Source of the DNA: Bacillus sp. ISL-37 | Lineage (GTDB): Bacteria; Bacillota; Bacilli; Bacillales; Cytobacillaceae | DNA: 64,000 nt | NCBI RefSeq assembly: GCF_018613315.1 | Contig: NZ_JAGGQL010000006.1 | Location: 101,384 to 165,383 of the forward strand | Direction: 5' to 3' | In this document: piece by piece, positions 27,796-37,270 of the stretch | Layout: every line of letters starts with the position of its first letter | How positions within the stretch are numbered: position 1 is the first letter of the stretch | Position numbers and translations under genes: made by a program | Notes under the pieces: model-generated | Database searches by the model: none | The model's input: the letters and a program-made list of their open reading frames with translations, nothing else | Told to the model about the DNA's origin: nothing

Positions 27796-28476
27796 TTAAC
27801 TTTCCAAGTTTTCAATTTGCCAGTCAATCTCTTGTTCTCCCTGCTCTCTCAGCAGTTCGTTCACCTTAGAAAAAGGCTTGCTGCCGAAGAAGCCTCTTCT
27901 TGCTGACAGCGGACTTGGATGGACAGACATGATGATTTTGTGTTTGTTCTCGTCTATCAACTTTAGTTTACTTTGGGCCGGCTTTCCCCAGAGGATGAAA
28001 ATCACCGGCTTCTCGCGCTCATTCAATAGGGTAATCACCTTATCGGTAAAATGTTCCCAGCCTTTTCCCTTGTGTGAATTGGCTTCCCCTTCCCTTACTG
28101 TAAGGACAGTATTTAATAGAAGCACACCTTGCTCCGCCCATTTTTTTAAATAACCGTTATCCGGAACTTCATAGCCAAGGTCGGTATTCAGCTCCTTAAA
28201 GATGTTCCGAAGCGAAGGTGGAATCTTAACACCAGGTTTTACCGAAAAGCTCAAACCATGAGCCTGTCCATGGCCATGGTAAGGATCCTGACCGAGAATC
28301 ACAACTTTTACCTCCTCATAATCGGTGAACCTCAAAGCGTTAAAAATATTATCTTTTTCTGGAAAGATTGTCTTGGTTCGATATTCTTCTATTAAAAACT
28401 CTCTCAACTCAAGATAGTAGGCTTTTTCAAATTCCTCTGCCAGCAGAGGCTCCCAACCATTATTTAAAAGTGCCAT
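27796..28476 (-). CDS. ung: Uracil-DNA glycosylase
   Basis: Removes uracil from DNA to start base excision repair. The catalytic motif GQDPYHG (with the water-activating Asp) and the DNA-intercalation loop [13 protein letters not shown] are intact in 226 residues, a standard family-1 length. ATG behind GGGGAG. In B. subtilis ung lies in the ywd block near pdxK; here the molybdenum/FDH cluster follows instead. Confidence 0.97.
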   Translation of the reverse strand: MALLNNGWEPLLAEEFEKAYYLELREFLIEEYRTKTIFPEKDNIFNALRFTDYEEVKVVILGQDPYHGHGQAHGLSFSVKPGVKIPPSLRNIFKELNTDLGYEVPDNGYLKKWAEQGVLLLNTVLTVREGEANSHKGKGWEHFTDKVITLLNEREKPVIFILWGKPAQSKLKLIDENKHKIIMSVHPSPLSARRGFFGSKPFSKVNELLREQGEQEIDWQIENLES

Positions 28477-28547
28477 CGTGACCAGCTCCCCTCATTGCTA
28501 TCCAACTACCCATTATTTTAAAAATATATGTGAACAATTCCCAGTAT

Positions 28548-28572
28548 GTTTAATAAAGCTTATACCGGTTAT
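28548..28572 (+). promoter_or_regulatory. Candidate SigB promoter of the YflT-like gene
   Basis: GTTTAA (28548-28553), 13 bases, then GGTTAT (28567-28572), against the SigB form GTTTAA-N12-15-GGGTAT. One mismatch. It sits 78 bases before the start of a gene whose family is a general-stress family. Confidence 0.6.
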
Positions 28573-28650
28573 ATAAATAGTGTAGACGGTGAAAGCTAAA
28601 AAAGCTTCCCAAAACTAGTATAGGCAAAAAATTTCAAGGAGGAAGATACT

Positions 28651-28977
28651 ATGTTGAAAGTAGAAGTTGTTGAAAACGGAGTACAAGCTACAGATAAGAT
28701 CAACTCTTTTGAAGCTGCAGGCTTTGGTAAAGAAAACATTTATATATTCGCACATGATGAGAAGCGCAGTGAGGACTTGACTAAGGCTACTGAAACAGGC
28801 GGCATGGGATTCAAGGAGCAAGGCTTCTTTGATTCCATCGGAAATATGTTCAAATCCCGCGGAGACGAGCTTCGCAATAAGTTTGAATCCCTTGGCCTTT
28901 CAAAGCAAGAGGCTGAGAAGTATGAAATGGAACTGGATAAAGGCCGTCTTGTGCTAGTCGCATCTGACGAAAAGTAA
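28651..28977 (+). CDS. General stress protein, YflT-like
   Basis: A 108-residue protein with the heat-induced stress protein YflT domain: beta-alpha start KVEVVENGVQATDKINSFEAAG, then DNIYIFAHDE-type strand (here ENIYIFAHDEKRSEDL) and a Gly-rich hinge. Molecular function unknown. ATG behind AAGGAGGAAG. Monocistronic with a SigB-like promoter and a terminator, which fits stress induction. Confidence 0.85.
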   Translation: MLKVEVVENGVQATDKINSFEAAGFGKENIYIFAHDEKRSEDLTKATETGGMGFKEQGFFDSIGNMFKSRGDELRNKFESLGLSKQEAEKYEMELDKGRLVLVASDEK

Positions 28978-29027
28978 TCCACTTTGAATGCACAGTCATA
29001 ACCGATCCATAGAGGTCGTTTATATAG

Positions 29028-29055
29028 AAACCCCCTGCTGATTAGGCAGGGGGTT
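29028..29055 (+). terminator. Terminator of the YflT-like gene
   Basis: AAACCCCCTG and CAGGGGGTTT pair (with one offset) around a short loop. The symmetric A/T flanks let it serve moeB on the minus strand too. Confidence 0.8.
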
Positions 29056-29073
29056 TGCGTGTGTATAGAATAA

Positions 29074-30093
29074 TTACCCGAAAAACCTCTGATAAATGCT
29101 TCGTGCCTGGGCCAGATCCTTCGTTCCATGAATAAGTGCACGACCATCCTGGAAAATAACCATCCTGTTGTCAACCATGTCAACGGATACTAGATATGGA
29201 TTCCCTTTAACCTGATAGCCTAAATCCCTCATTTTTTCAGCCGTTTCCTGCAGGTTAAGCTGCTGCTGTTTTGGGGGCCTGATTTGAACAGTATCACGTC
29301 CGCATAGGACGGTCGTCTTGGTCATATTCTCAACGTCTAAATAAGGGTATTCAGGATGTTCACCACAGCTTAGGCATCCAGGATCCTTTGCCTTGGACAT
29401 TTTCATGCTACTGTACTGGTTACGCCATAAATCAAAGCTGACGAATGAAGTCCGCACCGCATCCCAGTCTTCCACGAGGATTTTCAGTGCTTCCGCTCCC
29501 TGATGGGCAATGACCATCTGCACAGCAGGACCGATAATGCCTCCAGTATCACAAGTCATCCCCTGAAGCGGAACTGTTTTTAGCAGACAGTTTAGACATG
29601 GCGTTTGACCAGGAATGATCGAAAAACTCATCCCAAAGCTGCCTACACATGCACCGTAGATCCATGGAATCTTGTTTTTCTGTGAAATATCGTTAATAGC
29701 CATCCGTGTTTCAAAGTTATCCGTTGCATCAATGATGAGGTCGACTCCATCGACTAGCTGTGCCAATTTTTCAGGAGTAGCGTCAGCGATATGGGCACTG
29801 ATTTCAACATCAGAGTTAATCGCTCGGAGCCTTTTTTCTGCTGCAGCGGCCTTCGGAAGCTTTTCAGCAACATCATCCTCTGTATACAATTGCTGTCGCT
29901 GCAAATTACTCGCTTCAACATAATCACGGTCCACAATCGTCAGTCGGCCAACACCAGCCCTGACCAAAAGTTCAGCATTGCCTGAGCCAAGTGCTCCGGC
30001 ACCAATCATCAGTACATGCTTGCTGCGGATTTTCTCCTGACCGGCCTTGCCTATTGGAGGAAACAGCGTCTGGCGTGAATATCTTTCTGACAT
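29074..30093 (-). CDS. moeB: Molybdopterin-synthase adenylyltransferase MoeB
   Basis: E1-like enzyme that adenylates the C-terminal glycine of MoaD so it can be thiocarboxylated. The ATP motif GAGALGSGNAELL and the zinc-type cysteines (CLNC, CLSC) are present. ATG at 30093 behind AAGGAGG (339 residues, as B. subtilis MoeB); the open frame upstream lacks a site. The C-terminal 80 residues form a small extra domain like that of bacillus MoeB/ThiF. ThiF would be the alternative on sequence alone; the adjacent moaD/moaE decide for MoeB. Confidence 0.9.
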   Translation of the reverse strand: MSERYSRQTLFPPIGKAGQEKIRSKHVLMIGAGALGSGNAELLVRAGVGRLTIVDRDYVEASNLQRQQLYTEDDVAEKLPKAAAAEKRLRAINSDVEISAHIADATPEKLAQLVDGVDLIIDATDNFETRMAINDISQKNKIPWIYGACVGSFGMSFSIIPGQTPCLNCLLKTVPLQGMTCDTGGIIGPAVQMVIAHQGAEALKILVEDWDAVRTSFVSFDLWRNQYSSMKMSKAKDPGCLSCGEHPEYPYLDVENMTKTTVLCGRDTVQIRPPKQQQLNLQETAEKMRDLGYQVKGNPYLVSVDMVDNRMVIFQDGRALIHGTKDLAQARSIYQRFFG

Positions 30094-30178
30094 GGGTTTA
30101 CCCTCCTTGTAAAAACAAACGCCCTGATCCATCGACCATCAAGTCAACGGAACGGGCGCCGCAATCTTCTATGACGGA

Positions 30179-30412
30179 TCAACCGCCAGATACAGGCGGA
30201 ATGAAGGCGATTGTATCTCCTTCTTTAATAACTTCATCATTGGATGAAAATTCTTCATTGATCGCTGTCATTGAAGTATCGAGCTTTTGAACGCCATACT
30301 TTTCAGCGACCATTTCTTTTAACTGTGCAACTGTTTTGCCAGCTGCTTCTATTTCAACTGATTCATGGCCTGCTTCGTCTCGTAGATGGGCAAAAAATAA
30401 AATTTTATTCAT
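30179..30412 (-). CDS. moaD: Molybdopterin synthase small subunit MoaD
   Basis: Ubiquitin-like sulfur carrier of 77 residues ending in the required Gly-Gly (PPVSGG). Donates sulfur to cyclic pyranopterin monophosphate within the MoaD-MoaE complex. Its ATG overlaps the 3' end of moaE by eight bases, so translation is coupled. Confidence 0.93.
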   Translation of the reverse strand: MNKILFFAHLRDEAGHESVEIEAAGKTVAQLKEMVAEKYGVQKLDTSMTAINEEFSSNDEVIKEGDTIAFIPPVSGG

Positions 30413-30869
30413 TGAGATCCTTCTCCTCCGGTTTCCCTGTCGGATATGGGACAGTTTCTAGTTGATTGCCGATCCATTCTTCGCCGTCTTCCCAATGCTC
30501 TTTTTTCCAGATTGGGACGATTTCCTTAATGCGCTCGATTGCATAGCGATTTGCTTCATAGGCATCGTTGCGGTGTGGCGTGGATACAGCAATCACCACG
30601 GCGATATCCGTGATGTCAAGTTTGCCGACGCGGTGTGTAATCGCAACCTCAGCACCCTTCCAGCGCTCCTGGATTTCCGTGCCGATTTGCTCCAGCTTTT
30701 TCACCGCCATCGGTTCGTATGCTTCATATATAAGGTAAAGAGTTTTTTTACCTTTTGTCAATTCACGGACAGTGCCAATGAAAGTAGTAATTGCTCCCGC
30801 TTCACGCTGGACCACTTTATCAATGACGGATTGAACGTTGATTGGATCTTTCGCTATTTCATAATTCAT
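30405..30869 (-). CDS. moaE: Molybdopterin synthase catalytic subunit MoaE
   Basis: Catalytic half of molybdopterin synthase. The 154 residues hold GAITTFIGTVRE, the substrate segment RVGKLDI and the lysine-bearing VPIWKKEHWEDG that lines the active site with the MoaD tail. I chose ATG at 30869, six bases behind GAGGTG; three codons upstream are inside that site. First of the moaE-moaD-moeB trio. Confidence 0.94.
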   Translation of the reverse strand: MNYEIAKDPINVQSVIDKVVQREAGAITTFIGTVRELTKGKKTLYLIYEAYEPMAVKKLEQIGTEIQERWKGAEVAITHRVGKLDITDIAVVIAVSTPHRNDAYEANRYAIERIKEIVPIWKKEHWEDGEEWIGNQLETVPYPTGKPEEKDLNE

Positions 30870-30914
30870 CAATATCACCTCAATAAACTGATCCGGGTCA
30901 GGATGTATTTTTTA

Positions 30915-31021
30915 ATGGACACTTTTCCCCAGGTTCTGTCCCCGGTTTGGCCGTTAGAGCTCTTCTATCGGACACTTTCATAGGTTTCTCACTCCGGTTT
31001 GGCCGTTAGAGCCCTTCTATC
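30915..31021. repeat. 52-bp tandem array, version C, two units
   Basis: GGACAC starts at 30918 and 30970, exactly 52 bases apart, each unit ending in GGCCGTTAGAGC-CTTCTA. The right part matches the version C array at 43072-43285. This copy lies between two genes of the same strand (moeA fusion and moaE), unlike the other arrays. Confidence 0.85.
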
Positions 31022-31033
31022 ACGATAAGGATA

Positions 31034-32953
31034 CTAAAAATAAACCGGCTCTGGGTTCTCGACGACTGCGTAGCCGCCAATTTTGGCTACTTCTGCTTTG
31101 AACGCATCCGATTGAATCACGGACCTTAACCAGATACCCTTTTCGCTTTCGAAAAATGCCTTTGTCATCAGTAAATCGTAATTTTCGTCACCGACCGGGA
31201 TGAAGTCAAGCCCCATCGCGCGTGCGGCCGGGAAGATTCCGAGGCCTGCTGCGTTGTCATTTCCTTTCACTTCCGCAGCTACGCTCAAGTGTGAGAACAT
31301 TTCGCGGTCATAGCCGTTGACATCGTCTGCGTTCAGGCCTGCTTCTTTTAACAATAAATCGAATAATATACGAGTGCCGGCGCCCTTTTGCCTGTTGGCG
31401 TAATCTGCACCCTTTTCGGCAATGTCACTGACGCTCTCAATCCCAAGTGGATTGCCTTTTGGAAGCATCCAGCCCTGGGTTCTTTTTAAAAATGGATATA
31501 GGACTGCGTCTTGCCCTGCAAGGAATTTCCTTACGTAGGTAACATTATATTCCTTTGTCTCCGGGTCTAGCAAATGAATGCCCGCTACATGGGCTTCCCC
31601 TTTCCTGATTGCCATTAATCCGGCCATGCTGCCAACATGGGAAGAAACAATTTTCATGTCGGTTCGCTGCCTTTTGATCTGGGATGACAGCAGATCAATC
31701 GTCAGATCATGGCTGCCGCTGAAGACGATTGCGTTCTTGATTTCTTCGACAGGCCTGTATAGCTCAACCTCGACGATGTCTCCTTGTTCGTATCCCAGTT
31801 CTTCCGGCGGTACGACGAGCAGACCATCTGCACGTACAAGTGACATGGTGACGCCCGCCGCGCGTGTCAGCGGATTGGCGACAAATTGTCCATCCACATA
31901 GCCGATATTCATTCGGACAAAGTCCTCCGCCCCCATCGTGGAGACGATCCTGCGGCCAAGCTTTACCTTGAGCTTTGGCCTTTCCGGTTCCGGTATCCCT
32001 AAATATTTACAAACGAGCGGTCTTACAAACCACTCCATTGCCATGTACGCGGAAACTGGATAGCCCGGTACACCGACGACTACCTTATCTTTAATTTTCC
32101 CAAGGATAACTGGCTTCCCCGGCCTTGTTGCGACACCATGGGTAAAAACAGTGCCAAGCTCCTCAAGAATATGAACTGTATAATCCTTTGAACCAGCTGA
32201 TGACCCGGCATTGATGACGACAATATCAGATGTTTCCACGGCTTCCAGCAGTGCTTCTCTGATTTTTTCCGGCTCATCCTTCACGATTGGATGCAGATAT
32301 GGCTGTCCGCCCCAATCCTCTACATAGTTGCTAAAAACCGTTCCATTGAATTCAATGATCCTGCCCGATGACAGTGAAGAATCCGCGCTGACTAGTTCAT
32401 TTCCGGTCGGGATGATTGTCACGAGTGGCTTTTTGACGACAGCCACCTCTGTAACCTGCGCCGCAAGTAATGCCCCGAGGTCAGCTGGACGCAATTGATG
32501 TCCCTGTGTGAACAGCATTTCCTCCTGGACGATATCCTCGCCAATCGGGCGGATATGCTGCCAAGGTGTTGCCGGCTCGATGATTTCGATTGTCTCATCA
32601 TCGATGACCTGGATGTTTTCCACCATAATCACCGCATTATATTGAGGCGGAATCGCATTCCCGGTATCAACGTATTCGAACTGCTCACCCATTTTCAAAT
32701 GGAGAGGACGCTGTTCATGTGCTTCATAAGTATCCTCGGCGTTCACGGCAATCCCGTCCATCGCGGATGCATGGTAAAAAGGCATTGAAACATTGGCGAA
32801 GACAGGTTCAGCAGTAATTCGGCCCAGGGCGCCGGCAGCCGGGATCCACTCTTTTTCCTGAGGCAGGTCGAACGCGGCTAGCACTTCATTCCTGGCTTGT
32901 GCCCTCGGCTTGTCTTCAAGATAAATTTTTCTGTTATAGCGTATTTTATCCAT
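31034..32953 (-). CDS. MoeA fused to a periplasmic-binding-protein-like domain
   Basis: Molybdopterin molybdenumtransferase fusion of 639 residues. Residues 1-400 are MoeA-like, with PFYHASAMDGIAV, VEIQPTGNELV-type (here IIPTGNELV), NAGSSAGSKDY and GVPGYPVSAYM. Residues 410-620 match the PBP-like domain found after MoeA or ModE-type regulators (start IVFSGSHDLTIDLL, then HVGSMAGLMAIRKGEAHVAG). The C-terminal domain may sense molybdate or tungstate or a cofactor form. The adjacent moeA is a plain copy, so the two may differ in metal or step. ATG behind GGGGGAG. Confidence 0.9.
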   Translation of the reverse strand: MDKIRYNRKIYLEDKPRAQARNEVLAAFDLPQEKEWIPAAGALGRITAEPVFANVSMPFYHASAMDGIAVNAEDTYEAHEQRPLHLKMGEQFEYVDTGNAIPPQYNAVIMVENIQVIDDETIEIIEPATPWQHIRPIGEDIVQEEMLFTQGHQLRPADLGALLAAQVTEVAVVKKPLVTIIPTGNELVSADSSLSSGRIIEFNGTVFSNYVEDWGGQPYLHPIVKDEPEKIREALLEAVETSDIVVINAGSSAGSKDYTVHILEELGTVFTHGVATRPGKPVILGKIKDKVVVGVPGYPVSAYMAMEWFVRPLVCKYLGIPEPERPKLKVKLGRRIVSTMGAEDFVRMNIGYVDGQFVANPLTRAAGVTMSLVRADGLLVVPPEELGYEQGDIVEVELYRPVEEIKNAIVFSGSHDLTIDLLSSQIKRQRTDMKIVSSHVGSMAGLMAIRKGEAHVAGIHLLDPETKEYNVTYVRKFLAGQDAVLYPFLKRTQGWMLPKGNPLGIESVSDIAEKGADYANRQKGAGTRILFDLLLKEAGLNADDVNGYDREMFSHLSVAAEVKGNDNAAGLGIFPAARAMGLDFIPVGDENYDLLMTKAFFESEKGIWLRSVIQSDAFKAEVAKIGGYAVVENPEPVYF

Positions 32954-32966
32954 GATGCGGCTCCCC

Positions 32967-34199
32967 CTATCTCGTCAAAATCACTGGAACGTATTCGCCT
33001 TGTGAAATTCCTTCTTTTTCGGAAACAATCTCGACGATTCCATCGCTTTTTACCAATGTTGTAATCAGGCCTGACTTGCCAATGATCGGCTCGGCCCACC
33101 ATTCTCCATCCTTCTCCTCAAGTCTTACCCTGATATAATCGGATCTTCCTGGTGAGGAAGCAATATTTTTCACAATCCGGGCAAAAATTCGTTCAGGCTT
33201 ATGCTCGATTTTTTCACCCTTCAGCCTTCTGAAAACTCGTTCGCCAAACAGCTTGAAAATGATCATCGCCGATGCTGGATGACCCGGCAGTCCAATGACC
33301 GGCTTTCCGTCTGCGACAGCGAGGATTGTCGGCTTCCCGGGCTTGATGGAAATTCCATGGACAAAGACGCCTGGATCTCCAAGTGATTGGATGACCTCAG
33401 TCGTATAGTCCTTCGTGCCGACAGAACTTCCTCCTGATAAAATCAAGCAGTCAGCCTGTTCATACAATTCGCGTGCTCTTTGGGCGAATTCCTGGTAATC
33501 ATCGCGGGTGATTCCGCCGTATATAAGTTCGATATCCCACTCATTGACCAATCCCTTGACGGTCAAATAATTGATATCGCGAATTTGGCCTGTTTCCAGT
33601 GTTTTCGTTTCAAAAGGAACAATTTCGTCCCCTGAAGAAAGGTATGCAGCCTTCAGCTTTCGGTAGACTTTAACCTCGGAAACACCAAGTGCCGCCAGTG
33701 CTCCAAGCTCCTGCGGCCGCAATCTTGTCCCTTCGGATAATAGGACTTCTCCTGCCTTGATGTCTTCACCTTTTCTGATGACATTCTCGCCTGGTGCGAT
33801 TTGCTTGTACGTATTCAACAGCCCGCCGATTTCCTCGCAATGCTCGATCATCAGCACGCTGTCACTGCCTGGTGGCAGCATTCCGCCTGTCGGTACGTAT
33901 ATTGCCTCGCCCCTGCCCACTGGCTTGATCGCTTCTTCTCCCATATGGACCTCGCCGGCAACATTCAGGAAGCCTGGCATCGATTCAGATGAACCGTATG
34001 TGTCACGGGCGATGACGGCATAGCCATCGACGGTCGACCGGTCAAAACCAGGTACATTCTCACCTGCAGTGACATCCTCTGCCAGGATGTAGTGAAGCGA
34101 CTCATCAAGAGGACGGATTTCAGTATCCGTGATCTTGCCAATTTTCTCGTCAATTAACGCAAAGGTCTCCTCAACCGTTTTCACTTTGAAAAATTGCAT
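32967..34199 (-). CDS. moeA: Molybdopterin molybdenumtransferase MoeA
   Basis: Inserts molybdate into adenylylated molybdopterin. The 410-residue protein has the standard MoeA segments: PGFDRSTVDGYAV, SSGDEIVPFE, LSGGSSVGTKDYT and GLPGHPASAM. It starts 31 bases after mobA and is followed 13 bases later by the MoeA fusion gene, so the three are one transcript. Weak ribosome binding site AAAGGATG. Confidence 0.94.
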   Translation of the reverse strand: MQFFKVKTVEETFALIDEKIGKITDTEIRPLDESLHYILAEDVTAGENVPGFDRSTVDGYAVIARDTYGSSESMPGFLNVAGEVHMGEEAIKPVGRGEAIYVPTGGMLPPGSDSVLMIEHCEEIGGLLNTYKQIAPGENVIRKGEDIKAGEVLLSEGTRLRPQELGALAALGVSEVKVYRKLKAAYLSSGDEIVPFETKTLETGQIRDINYLTVKGLVNEWDIELIYGGITRDDYQEFAQRARELYEQADCLILSGGSSVGTKDYTTEVIQSLGDPGVFVHGISIKPGKPTILAVADGKPVIGLPGHPASAMIIFKLFGERVFRRLKGEKIEHKPERIFARIVKNIASSPGRSDYIRVRLEEKDGEWWAEPIIGKSGLITTLVKSDGIVEIVSEKEGISQGEYVPVILTR

Positions 34200-34230
34200 G
34201 CTGACTTACATCCTTTCTAGCACCTGAAAA

Positions 34231-34830
34231 CTATTCTCCGGATTCCGCCCATTTCTTTGCATCTTCATATTCCTCAGGATGGTTCATATTGAAAAACACC
34301 CGATCAAGGCTGCCCTCGAAATAGAGCTGAAGATCTGCCTCTTCGAGAAAGCGGACATTCAGCTTTTCAAGCATATGCTTGATTCTCAAATTTCCGTCTT
34401 CAATGCATTCCTTAGCTTCTCTTGCTACCCGTTTTTGATATGCCGCAAAAAGCGGATGCTGTCTGCCTTCACTGACCGGTACGACTGCATCGTGGTGTTT
34501 AAGCGCTTTTACAAGGCTTGAAGCTAGCTCTGAGGATACAAATGGCATGTCACAGGCTACGATAAAATTTTCCTCATAGTCTGATGCCTCGAGTCCCGCA
34601 TGGATTCCCGCAAGCGGGCCAGAACCCGGATACTGGTCTGTTACCATTTTAATATTTAAAAACTGATAGGTTTCAGGATCATTCGTTACTAGAATTATAT
34701 CATCAAATACGTGCTGTAACTCATCCTTAATTCTCTCAATATTCGTTTTTTCACGAAATTTCAGGAGAGCCTTGTTCGTTCCCATCCTGCTAGATTTGCC
34801 GCCTGATAAAATAATCGCTCCGGCTTTCAT
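34231..34830 (-). CDS. mobA: Molybdenum cofactor guanylyltransferase MobA
   Basis: Attaches GMP to the molybdenum cofactor, making the bis-guanine dinucleotide form used by formate dehydrogenase. The nucleotidyltransferase motif LSGGKSSRMGTNKALL is at residues 8-23 and the metal aspartate in VACDMPFVS. ATG at 34830 behind AGAAGGTG gives 199 residues, matching B. subtilis MobA; the longer frame overlaps fdhE with no ribosome binding site. Confidence 0.93.
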   Translation of the reverse strand: MKAGAIILSGGKSSRMGTNKALLKFREKTNIERIKDELQHVFDDIILVTNDPETYQFLNIKMVTDQYPGSGPLAGIHAGLEASDYEENFIVACDMPFVSSELASSLVKALKHHDAVVPVSEGRQHPLFAAYQKRVAREAKECIEDGNLRIKHMLEKLNVRFLEEADLQLYFEGSLDRVFFNMNHPEEYEDAKKWAESGE

Positions 34831-34846
34831 CCCACAGCACCTTCTT

Positions 34847-35656
34847 TTAGTTTGTCTGTTTTGTTTCGCCAGCGGATTTGTATCCATGCTCCTGGGCAAC
34901 AAAATCCAGGTGAATGGTGTTCAGATCAAGTATAGCTGGTGTTGGCTTAACAATATATTGTCTTGTATCAATTACTTTAGTATATCCTTTGCATTCTTCA
35001 CAAATCTGGATTTGTGCCGCCGATTCGCCTTCGATTGTCAGGATCTTCACTGTTTCGTGGTCGTTATTTCCGCAGTGTGAGCAGGCTACGCGCCGGTCAT
35101 TCCAGTGAGCCGAACAACGCGGGCAGTGCAGGACCTTTTTGCCTTCTCCTTCAAGCTGCGCCAGGCGTACTGGTTCTCCGCATACAGGGCAGCCGGCACC
35201 GTAAACGCCGTGATGAATTTCATCCTGAACCTTTGCCGCGGTCAGCTGCAGGTATGGACGAATAACTGTCTCTGCCACGAATTGAGGAATCCAGCCATCC
35301 AGATTATTTTCCTCAGCGAAACTAGCAAAATAAATATAGTTGAAAGCAAATGCTTCATCGATCCATCTCTTTGCTGTCTCTTCATCCAATAGACTTTTTA
35401 CAGATTGCATCGAGGTTTCTATCTCTGGTTGATACTTCGATAAAAGACCTCCTATATCCTCTATCCACTGTAAGAATAGGGAAATATCAAAGTCAATAGC
35501 CGCTAAAGCCGTGACAGGCACTCCCGCCTCCATTGCCGCTTTATCAAGGTTTGGCCGGACACAGTCAGGATCCAGGGAAGTCTTCCATTGCTCCTGCAAC
35601 TCTATAATATCCTTCTGCAATTTCTGGTACTCTTTTGAGACAACGGACTTTTTCAT
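34847..35656 (-). CDS. fdhE: Formate dehydrogenase accessory protein FdhE
   Basis: Assembly factor for respiratory formate dehydrogenase. The C-terminal half of the 269 residues carries the rubredoxin-like cysteine pairs GCPVCGEP, HCPRCSAHW, CSHCGN and CEECKGY. Sequence between is typical of FdhE. ATG behind AGAGGGGC. It stands just after the three structural genes and before mobA. Confidence 0.9.
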   Translation of the reverse strand: MKKSVVSKEYQKLQKDIIELQEQWKTSLDPDCVRPNLDKAAMEAGVPVTALAAIDFDISLFLQWIEDIGGLLSKYQPEIETSMQSVKSLLDEETAKRWIDEAFAFNYIYFASFAEENNLDGWIPQFVAETVIRPYLQLTAAKVQDEIHHGVYGAGCPVCGEPVRLAQLEGEGKKVLHCPRCSAHWNDRRVACSHCGNNDHETVKILTIEGESAAQIQICEECKGYTKVIDTRQYIVKPTPAILDLNTIHLDFVAQEHGYKSAGETKQTN

Positions 35657-35742
35657 TGCTGTAGCCCCTCTTTCATTCTAATATTCTAAATTTTGAAGGG
35701 AATGGAGCCCGGTCAGGGCAGCCATTCCCTCTATTAATGGTT

Positions 35743-36450
35743 TTACGCGCCTTTTTTCTTGTTCTTGTCTTTATCAAGGTCAGGGAAATTGCCCTTCTTG
35801 ACTTCTTCTTCATACCATTCTGTATAGTGATCCTTTGCCCACTCTGCCGGAACCTCACCCGTGATGACACCAGTGTATCCTGGTCTTGAGTTTTTGTGGA
35901 TGACACTCAGGTAGATATGGCCGACCACTACTGCAATCGCCAGCCCGAAGCCGACGTTATGAGCTACATACGCCCATTGGACAATTGCTTTCGGAAACAG
36001 GTCTGGGAACCACATTGGGAAGCCCGAACCGATGATCAGGATCGCAGTCAGGATCTGGATGATTGAGTTTATTTTTTCACCCGCGTTGAAGAATGTTTGT
36101 TTTACATGCTTGAACTTAAAGCCAAATAGTTCTTTAACGAACTCAGTGAAAAACTGGATATCTCTTTTCTTCCAAGTAACAAGCTCTTTTCCCCAGCGCA
36201 GGAAGCCCTTAGGGTCCATAATCAGCCAGATGAACGTAGGCGTAATGAAGGCAATCGCGAAAATCCTGTGGAGCAGGCGCGCTCCTTCTGGTCCGCCCAG
36301 TACTGGATAAAGCCAGTCAAACCACTCTGTATACATTGGCAAGGCCGTGATATACAGTGCAAAGAATGAAATGGCGTTCACAGCATGTGCGATTACGAAA
36401 CCTTTCGAGAATCGCTTTACCTTCACACCTGAATACTGCGTATTACTCAT
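35743..36450 (-). CDS. Formate dehydrogenase cytochrome b subunit (gamma)
   Basis: Membrane subunit that passes electrons from the Fe-S subunit to quinone. About four hydrophobic helices in 235 residues, with histidines placed in them as haem b ligands (HAVNAISFFALY, HRIFAIAF, VAHNVGFGLAIAVVVGHIYLS). The start at 36450 follows GGAGGTGG; its ATG overlaps the end of the beta-subunit gene by eight bases, giving coupled translation. The C-terminal tail is strongly basic. Confidence 0.92.
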   Translation of the reverse strand: MSNTQYSGVKVKRFSKGFVIAHAVNAISFFALYITALPMYTEWFDWLYPVLGGPEGARLLHRIFAIAFITPTFIWLIMDPKGFLRWGKELVTWKKRDIQFFTEFVKELFGFKFKHVKQTFFNAGEKINSIIQILTAILIIGSGFPMWFPDLFPKAIVQWAYVAHNVGFGLAIAVVVGHIYLSVIHKNSRPGYTGVITGEVPAEWAKDHYTEWYEEEVKKGNFPDLDKDKNKKKGA

Positions 36451-37270
36451 GGCTGCCACCTCCATCCTCTTCATGGCCTTTTCCTTCTTTATTGAATAAC
36501 TTATTGGACACAAAAGCACCTACAAGTGCCATGCTTGTTGCTCCAAGCATCATCTTGCCGATTGGCTGTGCGTAGTCCTTCCAGACAACAGCTGATGTTG
36601 GAACTTTTGGTTTTTCAGGCAGTCCATAGACAGATGGTTTTTCAGCCAGTACGTAAATCGTATGCGTACCGCCAACTCCTTCTGGGTTGTAAATCATTGC
36701 GTTAGGATACTTATCCTTGATTTCTCTCAGGCGCTTTTCAGCCTTCTTGAGCATTTCATCTTTCGTGCCGAATTCCATTGCATCAGTGTGGCAAGTAGTG
36801 ACACAAGCAGGCTGCATGCCTTCTTCAAGACGATCCACGCACATGGTGCATTTCTGTGCCTTCTTATACTCCTTGCCGTTCTTGTCTTTATATGTTGCCA
36901 ATTGAACAACATCAAATGGACAGTTCTGAACGCAGTAGCCGCATCCTACGCATTTATCACTATCAACATTTACAGTTCCGAAGTCAGTATAGTGCATGGC
37001 ATCTTCAGGACAAACCTTTACGCAAGCCGCATCCGTGCAATGGAAACAGGAGGAATGGCGGAAAAGGTAATCCAGATTGCCTTTAGAGTCTTCGTGCTCA
37101 ATAAATGACAGCACGTTCCATGTGTTCGCTGTCACATTTGCATGTGATTGGACACTGCCCTGGAACTCTTCCGGCTCAGCCGGAAGGTCGTTCCAGTTTT
37201 TGCAGGCGACCATACATGCGCGGCAGCCGTCACACTTTGTTACATCGACGTATTTAATATATTCCGCCAT
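36443..37270 (-). CDS. Formate dehydrogenase iron-sulfur subunit (beta)
   Basis: Electron-transfer subunit of FDH-N type, 275 residues. Four [4Fe-4S] cysteine groups are visible: CDGCRACMVACK, CFHCTDAACVKVCP, CVGCGYCVQNCP and the CTMCVDRL/CVTTC pair. A C-terminal hydrophobic helix (IGKMMLGATSMALVGAFV) anchors it. The ATG shares one base with the alpha-subunit stop (TAATG). Confidence 0.94.
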   Translation of the reverse strand: MAEYIKYVDVTKCDGCRACMVACKNWNDLPAEPEEFQGSVQSHANVTANTWNVLSFIEHEDSKGNLDYLFRHSSCFHCTDAACVKVCPEDAMHYTDFGTVNVDSDKCVGCGYCVQNCPFDVVQLATYKDKNGKEYKKAQKCTMCVDRLEEGMQPACVTTCHTDAMEFGTKDEMLKKAEKRLREIKDKYPNAMIYNPEGVGGTHTIYVLAEKPSVYGLPEKPKVPTSAVVWKDYAQPIGKMMLGATSMALVGAFVSNKLFNKEGKGHEEDGGGSHE

